A DNA stretch of 5,067 nt from an uncultured Lachnospiraceae bacterium (lineage in GTDB: Bacteria > Bacillota > Clostridia > Lachnospirales > Lachnospiraceae): assembly GCA_902783395.1 (NCBI GenBank), contig CACZRA010000188.1, positions 1 through 5,067 on the forward strand, in the 5' to 3' direction. The first letter of the stretch is position 1. Every line of letters starts with the position of its first letter. Below, piece after piece: positions 1 through 5,067 of this stretch. The position numbers and the translations under genes are program-made. The notes beneath the pieces are model-generated. The model had not been told where the DNA came from. It saw only the letters and a list, made by a program, of their open reading frames with translations, and made no database searches.

Positions 1-963
1 ATCGATCTGGCGGACAGAAGCGAGGATATCGCGCTCAGGTGTGCGATCGGAGTATGGGATATAGAATCAGAGGTGAGGGATCCGGGGGAGGTCATAAGCA
101 GGCCGTCGATAGCTCTCAATCAGGCGAAGAACATACTCCATCAGAATGTGGCTTATGCCTCTGACAATATGATAACCCGCATAAAAAAGAAAAAAAACGT
201 ATTAAAGGACTATGACGAAGCACTTGCGAATGAAGAATTTGTCATATATTACCAGCCTAAGGTCGATTCGGATACAAAAAGACTTGTAGGTGCTGAGGCT
301 CTGGTGAGATGGGTTCATGACGGCAGGATGATATCTCCGGGGATATTCATCCCGGCTCTTGAGGAAAACAACCAGACCCTGCCGCTTGATTTTTATGTAT
401 TGCGTCATGTATGCAGGGATATAATGAGATGGGTCCTTTTAGGCTATGATCCTGTTCCGGTTTCGGTGAATTTCTCAAGAAAGGATCTCAAAGACAGGAA
501 GCTTGCTGAAAAGATCAATGAAACCCTCGAAAAAGCGGGACTTGACCGGAAGTTCATAGAAATAGAGCTGACCGAGACCGTAGACGAGGAGGAGCATGAT
601 GTACTGTCGGGATTTATCAGCGATCTTGAGGATATGGATATCATGACCGCAATAGACGATTTCGGTTCGGGTTATTCGTCTTTAGCTACCTTAAGGGAGT
701 TTAAGGTGCATACCCTTAAGATAGACAGATCCTTTGTAAACGGAGATGACTTTTCATGGAAGGACGAGATCATACTGAAGGATGTCATTCATATGGCACG
801 TGAGCTTGGCATGGAGGTCCTTACTGAGGGAGTCGAGAGAGAGGATCAGCTCATGTTCGTCAAAAATGCGGGCTGCTCCGTAATACAGGGATTCTATTAT
901 GACAGACCTCTACCAAAAGAAGAGTTTGAAGAACGGCTCCAGGATAAGCAGTATAAAAAATGA
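1..963 (+). CDS. Cyclic-di-GMP phosphodiesterase, degenerate GGDEF tail plus EAL domain (5' partial)
   Basis: This protein probably hydrolyses cyclic di-GMP to pGpG in the cytoplasm. The frame is open from base 1 with no stop, so the gene begins outside the window; the GTG at 73 is an internal codon. Counting codons from base 1, roughly 1-60 look like the end of a GGDEF domain (a 'CAIGVWDI' strand, then an 'ALNQAKN' helix). It is poorly conserved, and its GGDEF active site lies outside the window. A lysine-rich linker (codons 62-65) leads into a full EAL domain, about codons 72-310. Visible EAL residues are E99 in 'EALVRW', N157 in 'VNFS', E189 and E192 in 'ELTE', D219 and D220 in 'DDFGSGYSSL', K240 in 'LKID', E276 in 'TEGVE' and Q296 in 'QGF'. 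All expected metal- and substrate-binding positions are therefore present, so I infer an active phosphodiesterase. Its stop overlaps the start of the next gene by 4 bp, indicating co-transcription. Sensory domains may exist further upstream. Confidence 0.93.
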   Translation: MDLADRSEDIALRCAIGVWDIESEVRDPGEVISRPSIALNQAKNILHQNVAYASDNMITRIKKKKNVLKDYDEALANEEFVIYYQPKVDSDTKRLVGAEALVRWVHDGRMISPGIFIPALEENNQTLPLDFYVLRHVCRDIMRWVLLGYDPVPVSVNFSRKDLKDRKLAEKINETLEKAGLDRKFIEIELTETVDEEEHDVLSGFISDLEDMDIMTAIDDFGSGYSSLATLREFKVHTLKIDRSFVNGDDFSWKDEIILKDVIHMARELGMEVLTEGVEREDQLMFVKNAGCSVIQGFYYDRPLPKEEFEERLQDKQYKK

Positions 964-2315
964 AGCATAAGGGTATCATTCCTTATCTCGTCGGAGTATT
1001 ATGTACGGCGGTCTATATAAGTCTCATATTTAATAACAATGTCTGGCTTGATGAAGCCTTTTCGGCTTCCATCATAAGATGCGGCTTCAGGGAAATGATC
1101 TCAAGAACATTTGCCGATACCCTGCCGCCTTTTTATAATATCAGCGCCTGGATCTTTACACATACAGCAGGGTTTTCTACGGTAAAGCTCAAGCTGTTTT
1201 CGGTCATACCCATGGCTCTTCTGATGCTGATCTCGGCGTATTTCATCCCAAAAGCGGCAACGCTTAGGACTTCCTGCCTTTATATGATCTTTATGACGGC
1301 CATGCCCCATTTTCTTGAGCACGGTGTCGAGATAAGGATGTACAGCTGGGCAGTCCTGTTTTCAGCAGCGACGGCTGTTTTTGCCCTCTGCCGGATAAAA
1401 AATCTTCCACATTCTGAAATATGGCTTGTGGTAAGTACTGTCCTGGGAGCTTATACCCACCAGTATGCCCTGATAGCAGAGGCTTTTATCTGGCTTATGC
1501 TTCTTGTATATTCGATACAGCATAGGGAGCTTAAGCGATGGAGCATCTGTGCTGCTGTATGTGTCATATGCTACATACCCTGCGCGGTGCTCACCGTTTT
1601 TCAGATGAGGGCGGCAACTGCCTATTTTTCAGCTTCTCCCGCGACCCTTGAGAGCATGATGTCTTCCGCAAGGTATCCTTTTGTTACAAATGTCACAGCC
1701 CTTTCAGCCTTGCTCATGACATTTATGATCCTGATCTTTGTGTATGCTTTTACAAAAAAAGAATATTTAAGCGTCTATTTCATATCAGTCTATATTTTAG
1801 TCACTCTTCTGTCCTTCTGGATAATGAAAGTAACGGATTCAACCTTCTTTTCATCAAGATACCTGCTGCCTGCACTGGGGATAATGTGGCTTGGGGCAGC
1901 GATATCCCTTGACAGACTGCTTTCCGAAAACAGATACGTCTGTTTTGTGACCGTCCCGCTGCTTACGGCTGTATTTATCGTAATATATACACAGCAGTAT
2001 CGGGCGGAATACACGGATATGTCTAAATTTGAAGAGTTTATCACATCTACCGGCGAGGGGGACGGGTATGTGATCTTTGAGGATATTCCGGAGATAGAGA
2101 TCTGTCTCGGATATTACGCACCCTGGCTTAAGGTCTGCAGTGTTGATGATATAGGCAGCGTCAAAGGAAAGAAATACCTTTTTGTGAACAAAGACATGCA
2201 TACGGACGATATAGAAAAAATAAAAAGCAGAAATTTTGATCTGAAGTATGTTGAAAACTTAAGTTTTGACCGATATACATTTAGAGCATACGAATTGACC
2301 GGGAAGGATCGATGA
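960..2315 (+). CDS. Multi-pass membrane glycosyltransferase, GT-C fold (GT39/ArnT/RgtA-like)
   Basis: This is a 451-residue integral membrane protein, probably moving a sugar from a polyprenyl-phosphate carrier to an acceptor on the outer face of the membrane. It has about ten hydrophobic segments, near residues 7-23, 77-97, 104-116, 128-145, 153-166, 168-185, 194-214, 245-289 (two), 301-317 and 326-344. The first outer loop carries the acidic GT-C motif 'WLDEAFS' (D31, E32), followed by 'LPPFY' (55-59) and 'EIRMY' (124-128). An 'SSRYLLP' motif (298-304) precedes the last membrane helices. Residues about 350-451 form a soluble tail of the kind common in this superfamily. The ATG overlaps the upstream TGA as ATGA. 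The only Shine-Dalgarno-like stretch (AGGA at 941-944) is about 15 nt away, so translation is probably coupled to the EAL gene. Donor and acceptor cannot be read from sequence; surface polysaccharide, teichoic-type polymer or protein glycosylation are all possible. The superfamily call is firm, the substrate unknown. Confidence 0.82.
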   Translation: MKHKGIIPYLVGVLCTAVYISLIFNNNVWLDEAFSASIIRCGFREMISRTFADTLPPFYNISAWIFTHTAGFSTVKLKLFSVIPMALLMLISAYFIPKAATLRTSCLYMIFMTAMPHFLEHGVEIRMYSWAVLFSAATAVFALCRIKNLPHSEIWLVVSTVLGAYTHQYALIAEAFIWLMLLVYSIQHRELKRWSICAAVCVICYIPCAVLTVFQMRAATAYFSASPATLESMMSSARYPFVTNVTALSALLMTFMILIFVYAFTKKEYLSVYFISVYILVTLLSFWIMKVTDSTFFSSRYLLPALGIMWLGAAISLDRLLSENRYVCFVTVPLLTAVFIVIYTQQYRAEYTDMSKFEEFITSTGEGDGYVIFEDIPEIEICLGYYAPWLKVCSVDDIGSVKGKKYLFVNKDMHTDDIEKIKSRNFDLKYVENLSFDRYTFRAYELTGKDR

Positions 2316-2331
2316 ACGCGATGCCGGTCAG
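2295..2331 (+). other. Imperfect intercistronic stem-loop spanning the glycosyltransferase stop codon
   Basis: TTGACCGG (2295-2302) pairs with CCGGTCAG (2324-2331), giving 7 Watson-Crick pairs and one G-U. Inside it ATCG (2308-2311) pairs with CGAT (2319-2322). The loop contains the stop codon at 2313-2315, and a bulge holds the purine stretch GAAGG (2303-2307). No T-run follows, so this is not an intrinsic terminator. It could affect mRNA processing or stability between the glycosyltransferase and the small motility gene, or be chance. Confidence 0.3.
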
Positions 2332-2342
2332 GTACATCTTAC

Positions 2343-2348
2343 TATAAT
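2343..2348 (+). promoter_or_regulatory. Possible internal promoter -10 (TATAAT) ahead of the YjfB-like gene
   Basis: A perfect TATAAT lies 20 bp before the ATG at 2369. The best -35 at a usable distance is weak (ATGCCG at 2321-2326, 16-bp spacer, 3 of 6 matches). Transcription would start near 2355 and leave a leader of about 14 nt that just keeps the GGGAG ribosome binding site. A competing motility-sigma (sigma-28/SigD) reading uses GCCGGTCA at 2323-2330 (6 of 8 to GCCGATAA), but no TAAA box is found upstream. Either would let the small gene be expressed apart from the genes before it. The evidence is weak. Confidence 0.2.
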
Positions 2349-2368
2349 TCAGAAAGGGAGTGATCTCG

Positions 2369-2578
2369 ATGGTTGATGCTATTGGAATGGCTGCTCCGAC
2401 AGGTCTTATACAGGATATGTCCGTTTCGTTAAAAGCCGCAAAGACCGGCAGCGAAGTCGGCATGAAGGTGCTGTCAAATGCCCTGGAGACCCAGGATGTT
2501 ATGGGCGCATCGATGATCCGTATGATGGAAAATTCCGTAAACCCTGCAGTGGGCGGGAATTTTGACATGTCGGTGTAA
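2369..2578 (+). CDS. YjfB-like putative motility protein
   Basis: This small 69-residue protein resembles the YjfB 'putative motility protein' family of Firmicutes, whose members are about 60 residues long. The match rests on overall layout: an N-terminal helix, an amphipathic helix around 'SVSLKAAK' (residues 16-23), a central 'ALETQDVMGASMIRMME' stretch, and the characteristic end 'NPAVGGNFDMSV', where P-x-x-G-G-x-x-D is the family hallmark. It has no signal peptide, membrane segment or cysteine. I chose ATG 2369 because GGGAG (2356-2360) lies 8 nt before it; the in-frame GTG at 2360 overlaps that site and cannot be served by it. It is the last gene before the terminator and lies 53 bp after the glycosyltransferase, so it is probably co-transcribed with the c-di-GMP phosphodiesterase. 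That fits a motility setting. The molecular function of the family is, to my knowledge, not established. Confidence 0.78.
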   Translation: MVDAIGMAAPTGLIQDMSVSLKAAKTGSEVGMKVLSNALETQDVMGASMIRMMENSVNPAVGGNFDMSV

Positions 2579-2601
2579 TTCCTGAGGTAGGATGTTGCTG
2601 A

Positions 2602-2645
2602 AAAGACCGGGATGCATAAGCGTTGGCTTATGCATCCCGGTTTTC
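2602..2645 (+). terminator. Intrinsic terminator after the YjfB-like gene
   Basis: A perfect 16-bp stem, ACCGGGATGCATAAGC (2606-2621) with GCTTATGCATCCCGGT (2626-2641), closes on a GTTG loop (2622-2625). It can extend about three more pairs into flanking AAG/TTT. The 3' side carries TTTT (2641-2644). It lies 24-27 nt after the stop at 2578 and before the next promoter, so it should end the EAL-glycosyltransferase-YjfB transcript. The T-run is short, but the stem is very stable. The A-run on the 5' side means it could also work on the opposite strand, though no minus-strand gene is seen nearby. Confidence 0.88.
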
Positions 2646-2692
2646 GTCATGGACTCAATCTGTAAAAGAAGCTGTTTTCTTTTTTCTCGGAG

Positions 2693-2722
2693 TTGACATA
2701 AAAAATATTTATGTGCTAAAAT
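2693..2722 (+). promoter_or_regulatory. Sigma-A-type promoter for the GT26-like/ftsEX unit
   Basis: A perfect -35 TTGACA (2693-2698) is followed by an 18-bp spacer and the -10 TAAAAT (2717-2722, 5 of 6). The TG at 2714-2715 is correctly placed for an extended -10. The spacer is A/T-rich. The transcription start is expected near 2729, giving a leader of about 60 nt before the ATG at 2791. The promoter follows directly after the terminator of the preceding unit, so it probably drives the three downstream genes including ftsE and ftsX. Confidence 0.85.
2696..2714. promoter_or_regulatory. Operator-like inverted repeat inside the promoter spacer
   Basis: ACATAAA (2696-2702) and TTTATGT (2708-2714) form a perfect 7+7 bp inverted repeat around a 5-bp centre. 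It overlaps the last three bases of the -35 and the T of the extended -10 TG. A dimeric regulator bound here would block RNA polymerase. The arms are A/T-rich, so chance symmetry is possible. No matching regulator gene is in the window. Confidence 0.35.
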
Positions 2723-2753
2723 ACTATATCTTGTGCGGGAACGAACGTACTTG

Positions 2754-2804
2754 ATGAAAAGGGCATCTATATTTAGTCCTGACTGTTATTATGAAAACTT
2801 ATGA
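2754..2804 (+). CDS. Possible 16-codon upstream ORF overlapping the next gene's start
   Basis: ATG 2754 opens a 16-codon frame (MKRASIFSPDCYYENL) ending at TGA 2802-2804. It lies wholly in the leader of the ftsEX transcript and runs across the ATG at 2791 in another frame. Its own ribosome binding site is poor: CGGGAA at 2736-2741 is about 12 nt away. If translated, it could help or hinder initiation at 2791, which has no Shine-Dalgarno of its own. A frame this short is common by chance, so this is only a candidate. Confidence 0.2.
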   Translation: MKRASIFSPDCYYENL

Positions 2805-3456
2805 GATTTTAGGAATAAACATAAAAGACCATTCCGTCCGGGAGGCACTCCATAAGACCAGAGAGTACCTCTCATATAATGTCCCTTCTGTAGTTTTTTT
2901 CCTGACAAGGGAAGTACTCCTTGCGGCATCGGATTCCGAGGAGCATAAGAAATTCATCGAAGAAGATGCGGAGATCACAATGCTCGCATCTTCAGACATT
3001 TTCAGAGCCGCTAATGTAACTGACAAAGGACGTGAAAGGGAGATAGACCGGAATCTGTATTTAAAAGGACTTCTTCGCATGCTGTCAAAGGAGCACAGAA
3101 GGATATATCTCGTGGCACAGAATCCCGGACAGATGGAGAGCCTGAAGACCGTTCTCGGAACCTTTGAAAACAGCCTGCAGGTAGCGGGAGTTTTTGAGGA
3201 GGCGGAGAAGGTAACGGTCGAGGATATTACAAATGATATAAACACAGTGACGCCATATGTGGTCTTTGCGGTGTATCCCGCAAATGACGGTATAGACTTC
3301 ATAACATCGGGAAAAAAATATATGAATACCCGTCTCATAGTCGTGATGCAGCCGGAAATGCTGAATGTAAAAGAGGACGGATCGGTAAAGAACGGATTAA
3401 TGACAAAGCTGTCAGGAAGACTGTTTACACGGATAGCCGGAAAATATAAACAATGA
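2791..3456 (+). CDS. Divergent WecG/TagA/CpsF-family (GT26-like) protein, probably catalytically altered
   Basis: A 221-residue soluble protein that follows the TagA/WecG layout along its length. 'ILGINIKDHSVREAL' (6-20) corresponds to the family's opening strand and helix. 'FFLTREVLLAASDSEEH' (36-52) matches the 'TPNPE...A..D.E' region. 'RRIYLVAQNPGQMESL' (103-118) matches the Rossmann-like 'R+FLLGGKPG' motif. 'LQVAGVF' (129-135) and a C-terminal 'DGSVKNGLMTKLSGRLFTRI' region (196-215) also correspond. Usual active-site signatures appear to be lost: the PDG aspartate region reads 'TMLASSDIFRA' (63-73), the T-P-N-P-E threonine is replaced by Phe, and the 'PKQE' motif reads 'PANDGIDFI' (163-171). 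Active family members transfer N-acetylmannosamine-type sugars to undecaprenyl-PP-GlcNAc; this one may be inactive or altered. The comparison is from memory. ATG 2791 has no Shine-Dalgarno, and the frame is closed by a stop at 2755 with no ATG, GTG or TTG between. It is 35 bp before ftsE and shares its promoter. Confidence 0.65.
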   Translation: MKTYEILGINIKDHSVREALHKTREYLSYNVPSVVFFLTREVLLAASDSEEHKKFIEEDAEITMLASSDIFRAANVTDKGREREIDRNLYLKGLLRMLSKEHRRIYLVAQNPGQMESLKTVLGTFENSLQVAGVFEEAEKVTVEDITNDINTVTPYVVFAVYPANDGIDFITSGKKYMNTRLIVVMQPEMLNVKEDGSVKNGLMTKLSGRLFTRIAGKYKQ

Positions 3457-3477
3457 GCGAAAGCGGTTTTATAGTAT

Positions 3478-3483
3478 GAGGAG
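3478..3483 (+). promoter_or_regulatory. Ribosome binding site of ftsE
   Basis: GAGGAG at 3478-3483 is followed by an 8-nt spacer and the ATG at 3492. This near-consensus site fixes the ftsE start and contrasts with the absent site at 2791, implying that ftsE may be translated more efficiently than the first gene of its own unit. Confidence 0.8.
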
Positions 3484-3491
3484 TTGTTAAG

Positions 3492-4178
3492 ATGATACTA
3501 TTAGAGGATGTTGTTAAGACATACAGCTCCGGATCTCCTGCCCTGAACGGGATAAGTCTTAATATTGACGCCGGAGAATTTGTATTTATAGTAGGAGACT
3601 CTGGAAGCGGAAAAAGTACTCTGATCAAGCTTCTGTTAAGGGAGCTTAAGCCTACATCGGGACATATCATAGTGAATAACACCGATGTAACGAGACTGAG
3701 ACACGGGCGCATATCCAAATACCGCAGAAATATAGGCTGTGTATTTCAGGATTTCCGGCTCTTGAAGGACAGAAATGTCTATGAAAACGTAGCCTTTGCA
3801 CAAAGGGTCGTATCGGTACCGGGAAGGGAGATAAAAAGGAATGTGCCGCAGGTTTTGTCGACCGTCGGACTTGCGGAAAAATACAGCTCCAGACCCAGTG
3901 AGCTGTCCGGAGGCGAGCAGCAGAGGGTGGCAGTGGCAAGGGCCATAATAAACAAGCCCCCGATCCTTCTGGCAGACGAGCCTACCGGAAACCTAGACCC
4001 CAAGAATTCATGGGATATCATGAAGCTTCTTGAAAAGATAAACCGTAACGGGACCACGGTCCTGGTGGTTACCCATAACCGGGAGATAGTCAATGCCATG
4101 CATAAGAGGGTTGTTACTATGAAAAAAGGCGTGATCCTTGCGGATCAGGAGAAGGGAGAGTATATAGATGAGGATTAG
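3492..4178 (+). CDS. ftsE: Cell division ATP-binding protein FtsE
   Basis: FtsE is the cytoplasmic ATPase of the FtsEX complex, an ABC-type machine that couples ATP hydrolysis to activation of peptidoglycan hydrolases outside the membrane. At 228 residues it has the usual FtsE length. All nucleotide-binding elements are present: Walker A 'GDSGSGKST' (35-43), Q-loop Q86 within 'CVFQDFRLL', signature 'LSGGEQQR' (138-145), Walker B 'ILLADEP' (158-164) with E163, 'TGNLDP' (165-170) and the switch H195 in 'VTHN'. The 'FQDFRLL' wording is typical of FtsE and separates it from LolD/MacB-type relatives. It starts at ATG 3492 behind a strong GAGGAG and overlaps ftsX by 11 bp, the classic tightly coupled pair. 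In Gram-positive bacteria FtsEX controls hydrolases such as CwlO or PcsB. Nothing in the sequence looks truncated or unusual. Confidence 0.97.
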   Translation: MILLEDVVKTYSSGSPALNGISLNIDAGEFVFIVGDSGSGKSTLIKLLLRELKPTSGHIIVNNTDVTRLRHGRISKYRRNIGCVFQDFRLLKDRNVYENVAFAQRVVSVPGREIKRNVPQVLSTVGLAEKYSSRPSELSGGEQQRVAVARAIINKPPILLADEPTGNLDPKNSWDIMKLLEKINRNGTTVLVVTHNREIVNAMHKRVVTMKKGVILADQEKGEYIDED

Positions 4179-5067
4179 TACATTGATATACACCCTTCAG
4201 CAGGGTATCAAATCGATATTCAGAAACAAGATCTTTTCACTTGCGACAGTCGCCACCATATCGGCATGTATATTCCTGTTCGGTATATTCTATTCTGTTA
4301 TGGTGAATTTTCAGAACATAATACATCAGGCAGAGTCCGGAGTGGCCATCACGGTATTCTTTGAGCCCGATATCACGGATGCACAGATCCAGCAGATAGG
4401 GCAGGATATCAGCATGAGAGCTGAGGTCTCAAAGGTGGTCTTTGTATCGGCGGAGCAGGCATGGTCGGATTTCAAGGATGAATATCTGGGTGAATATGCC
4501 GATACCTTCGGAGACGATAACCCCCTGGAGGATGACGCAAACTATGAGGTATACTTAAGCGACGTTTCCATGCAGGAGCAGCTCGTTCAGTATATTGCGG
4601 GTCTTTCAGGCGTAAAGGAGATACATAAATCCGCCAATGTGGCAAACACCTTAAGCGTAGCCAACAGCCTGGTCAGCTATGTATCTCTTGCCATCATCTT
4701 CATACTGTTTGCCGTATCCATCTTCCTTATAAGCAATACCGTGGCAATAGGTATATCCGTAAGGCGTGAAGAGATAGCAATAATGAAGCTCATCGGTGCA
4801 TCGGATTTCGTTGTGCGCGCACCGTTCCTGTTTGAGGGAATAATCCTGGGTCTCATAGGTGCGGCGATCCCGCTGGTGATCATATATTATATATACAACG
4901 AAGCTATAAAGTATGTGATCCAGGAATTTGCAGTGTTGAATTCAATACTCGCCTTCCTTCCGGTAGAGCAGATCTTCTATACACTGGTTCCGATCGCCCT
5001 GATACTCGGAGTAGGAATAGGTTTCGTCGGAAGTGCCCTGACGGTCCGCAGACATTTGCGTGTATGA
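4168..5067 (+). CDS. ftsX: Cell division permease-like protein FtsX
   Basis: FtsX is the membrane partner of FtsE; it passes the ATPase cycle to a peptidoglycan hydrolase or its activator through an outer loop. At 299 residues it is a complete, normal-length Gram-positive FtsX. It has a cytoplasmic amphipathic N-terminus (1-21), TM1 about 22-46, a large outer domain about 47-165, then TM2 about 168-190, TM3 about 217-241 and TM4 about 268-290. The conserved segment 'NTVAIGISVRREEIAIMKLIGAS' lies at 190-212 (key residues N190, R199-R200, E202, K207 and G210-A211), followed by 'PFLFEG' (219-224). The outer loop is acidic (for example 'FGDDNPLEDD', 114-123) and would be the hydrolase-binding part. 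The start ATG 4168 has GGGAG (4154-4158) 9 nt upstream, inside the end of ftsE. The TGA coincides with the window end, so any downstream M23 or S41 peptidase partner is not visible. Confidence 0.97.
   Translation: MRISTLIYTLQQGIKSIFRNKIFSLATVATISACIFLFGIFYSVMVNFQNIIHQAESGVAITVFFEPDITDAQIQQIGQDISMRAEVSKVVFVSAEQAWSDFKDEYLGEYADTFGDDNPLEDDANYEVYLSDVSMQEQLVQYIAGLSGVKEIHKSANVANTLSVANSLVSYVSLAIIFILFAVSIFLISNTVAIGISVRREEIAIMKLIGASDFVVRAPFLFEGIILGLIGAAIPLVIIYYIYNEAIKYVIQEFAVLNSILAFLPVEQIFYTLVPIALILGVGIGFVGSALTVRRHLRV

Noticed and set aside
190..197. Run of eight A residues as a programmed frameshift or slippage site in the GGDEF-EAL linker
   Set aside because: It encodes a lysine-rich linker in a continuous frame, with no stimulatory structure nearby and no meaningful alternative-frame product.
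73..963. GTG at 73 as the true start of the EAL gene
   Set aside because: The same frame is open without a stop back to base 1 and the upstream codons continue the GGDEF-like tail, so the gene is cut by the window edge rather than starting here.
2360..2368. GTG at 2360 as the start of the YjfB-like gene
   Set aside because: The GTG overlaps the GGGAG ribosome binding site; the ATG at 2369 has correct 8-nt spacing and fits the family's length better.
2281..2568. 95-codon minus-strand frame opposite the YjfB-like gene
   Set aside because: It is a shadow of a recognised small gene on the + strand with no independent evidence.
2664..2683. AAAAGAA...TTCTTTT hairpin with T-run as a second terminator
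   Set aside because: The stem is only 7 bp and nearly all A/T, so too weak; it looks like A/T-rich DNA upstream of the promoter.
2768..2773. TATATT as a -10 for a near-leaderless transcript of the GT26-like gene, which would explain the missing Shine-Dalgarno
   Set aside because: No acceptable -35 is found at 16-18 bp, and a much better promoter lies at 2693-2722.
2799..3338. 179-codon minus-strand frame opposite the GT26-like gene
   Set aside because: It has serine/threonine/arginine-rich shadow composition, no recognisable domain and no supporting promoter. The + strand frame matches a known family.
3445..3473. TATAAA...TTTATA inverted repeat between the GT26-like gene and ftsE as a terminator or attenuator
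   Set aside because: Only six A/T pairs with a long loop, no T-run following the stem, and a strong ftsE ribosome binding site immediately downstream.

Overview
The window reads as ordinary chromosome of a low-to-moderate GC Firmicute, most probably a Clostridia/Lachnospiraceae-type organism (Butyrivibrio/Roseburia-like). I infer this from the Gram-positive style ribosome binding sites (GAGGAG, AAGGGAG), a consensus housekeeping promoter, frequent ATA, AGA and AGG codons, an EAL phosphodiesterase, a small YjfB-type motility protein known from Firmicutes, and a Firmicute-like ftsEX pair. No phylogenetic test was possible. All five recognisable genes are on the + strand, and they form two transcription units.

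Unit 1 (bases 1 to about 2645) enters the window already in progress. It begins with the C-terminal part of a cyclic-di-GMP phosphodiesterase: a degenerate GGDEF tail followed by a complete EAL domain with every expected catalytic residue. A multi-pass GT-C glycosyltransferase follows, coupled through a 4-bp ATGA overlap. After 53 bp comes a 69-residue protein resembling the YjfB 'putative motility protein' family. The unit ends at a strong hairpin terminator with a perfect 16-bp stem. The combination suggests a link between c-di-GMP turnover, surface glycan synthesis and motility, but that link is inferred from gene order only.

Unit 2 (about 2693 to 5067) has its own promoter, TTGACA-N18-TAAAAT with an extended -10 TG. 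A perfect 7+7 bp inverted repeat sits inside the spacer. The unit encodes a divergent WecG/TagA/CpsF-like (GT26) protein that seems to lack the family's active-site residues, then ftsE and ftsX, the ABC-type complex that controls peptidoglycan hydrolases at division and growth. ftsX ends exactly at the last base of the window. The hydrolase partner that often follows ftsEX in Firmicutes is not visible.

The points most worth checking are the apparently degenerate glycosyltransferase co-transcribed with ftsEX, the operator-like repeat in its promoter, and its unusual translation start, which has no Shine-Dalgarno and is overlapped by a short upstream ORF. I found no tRNA, rRNA, CRISPR array, insertion sequence or other mobile element.
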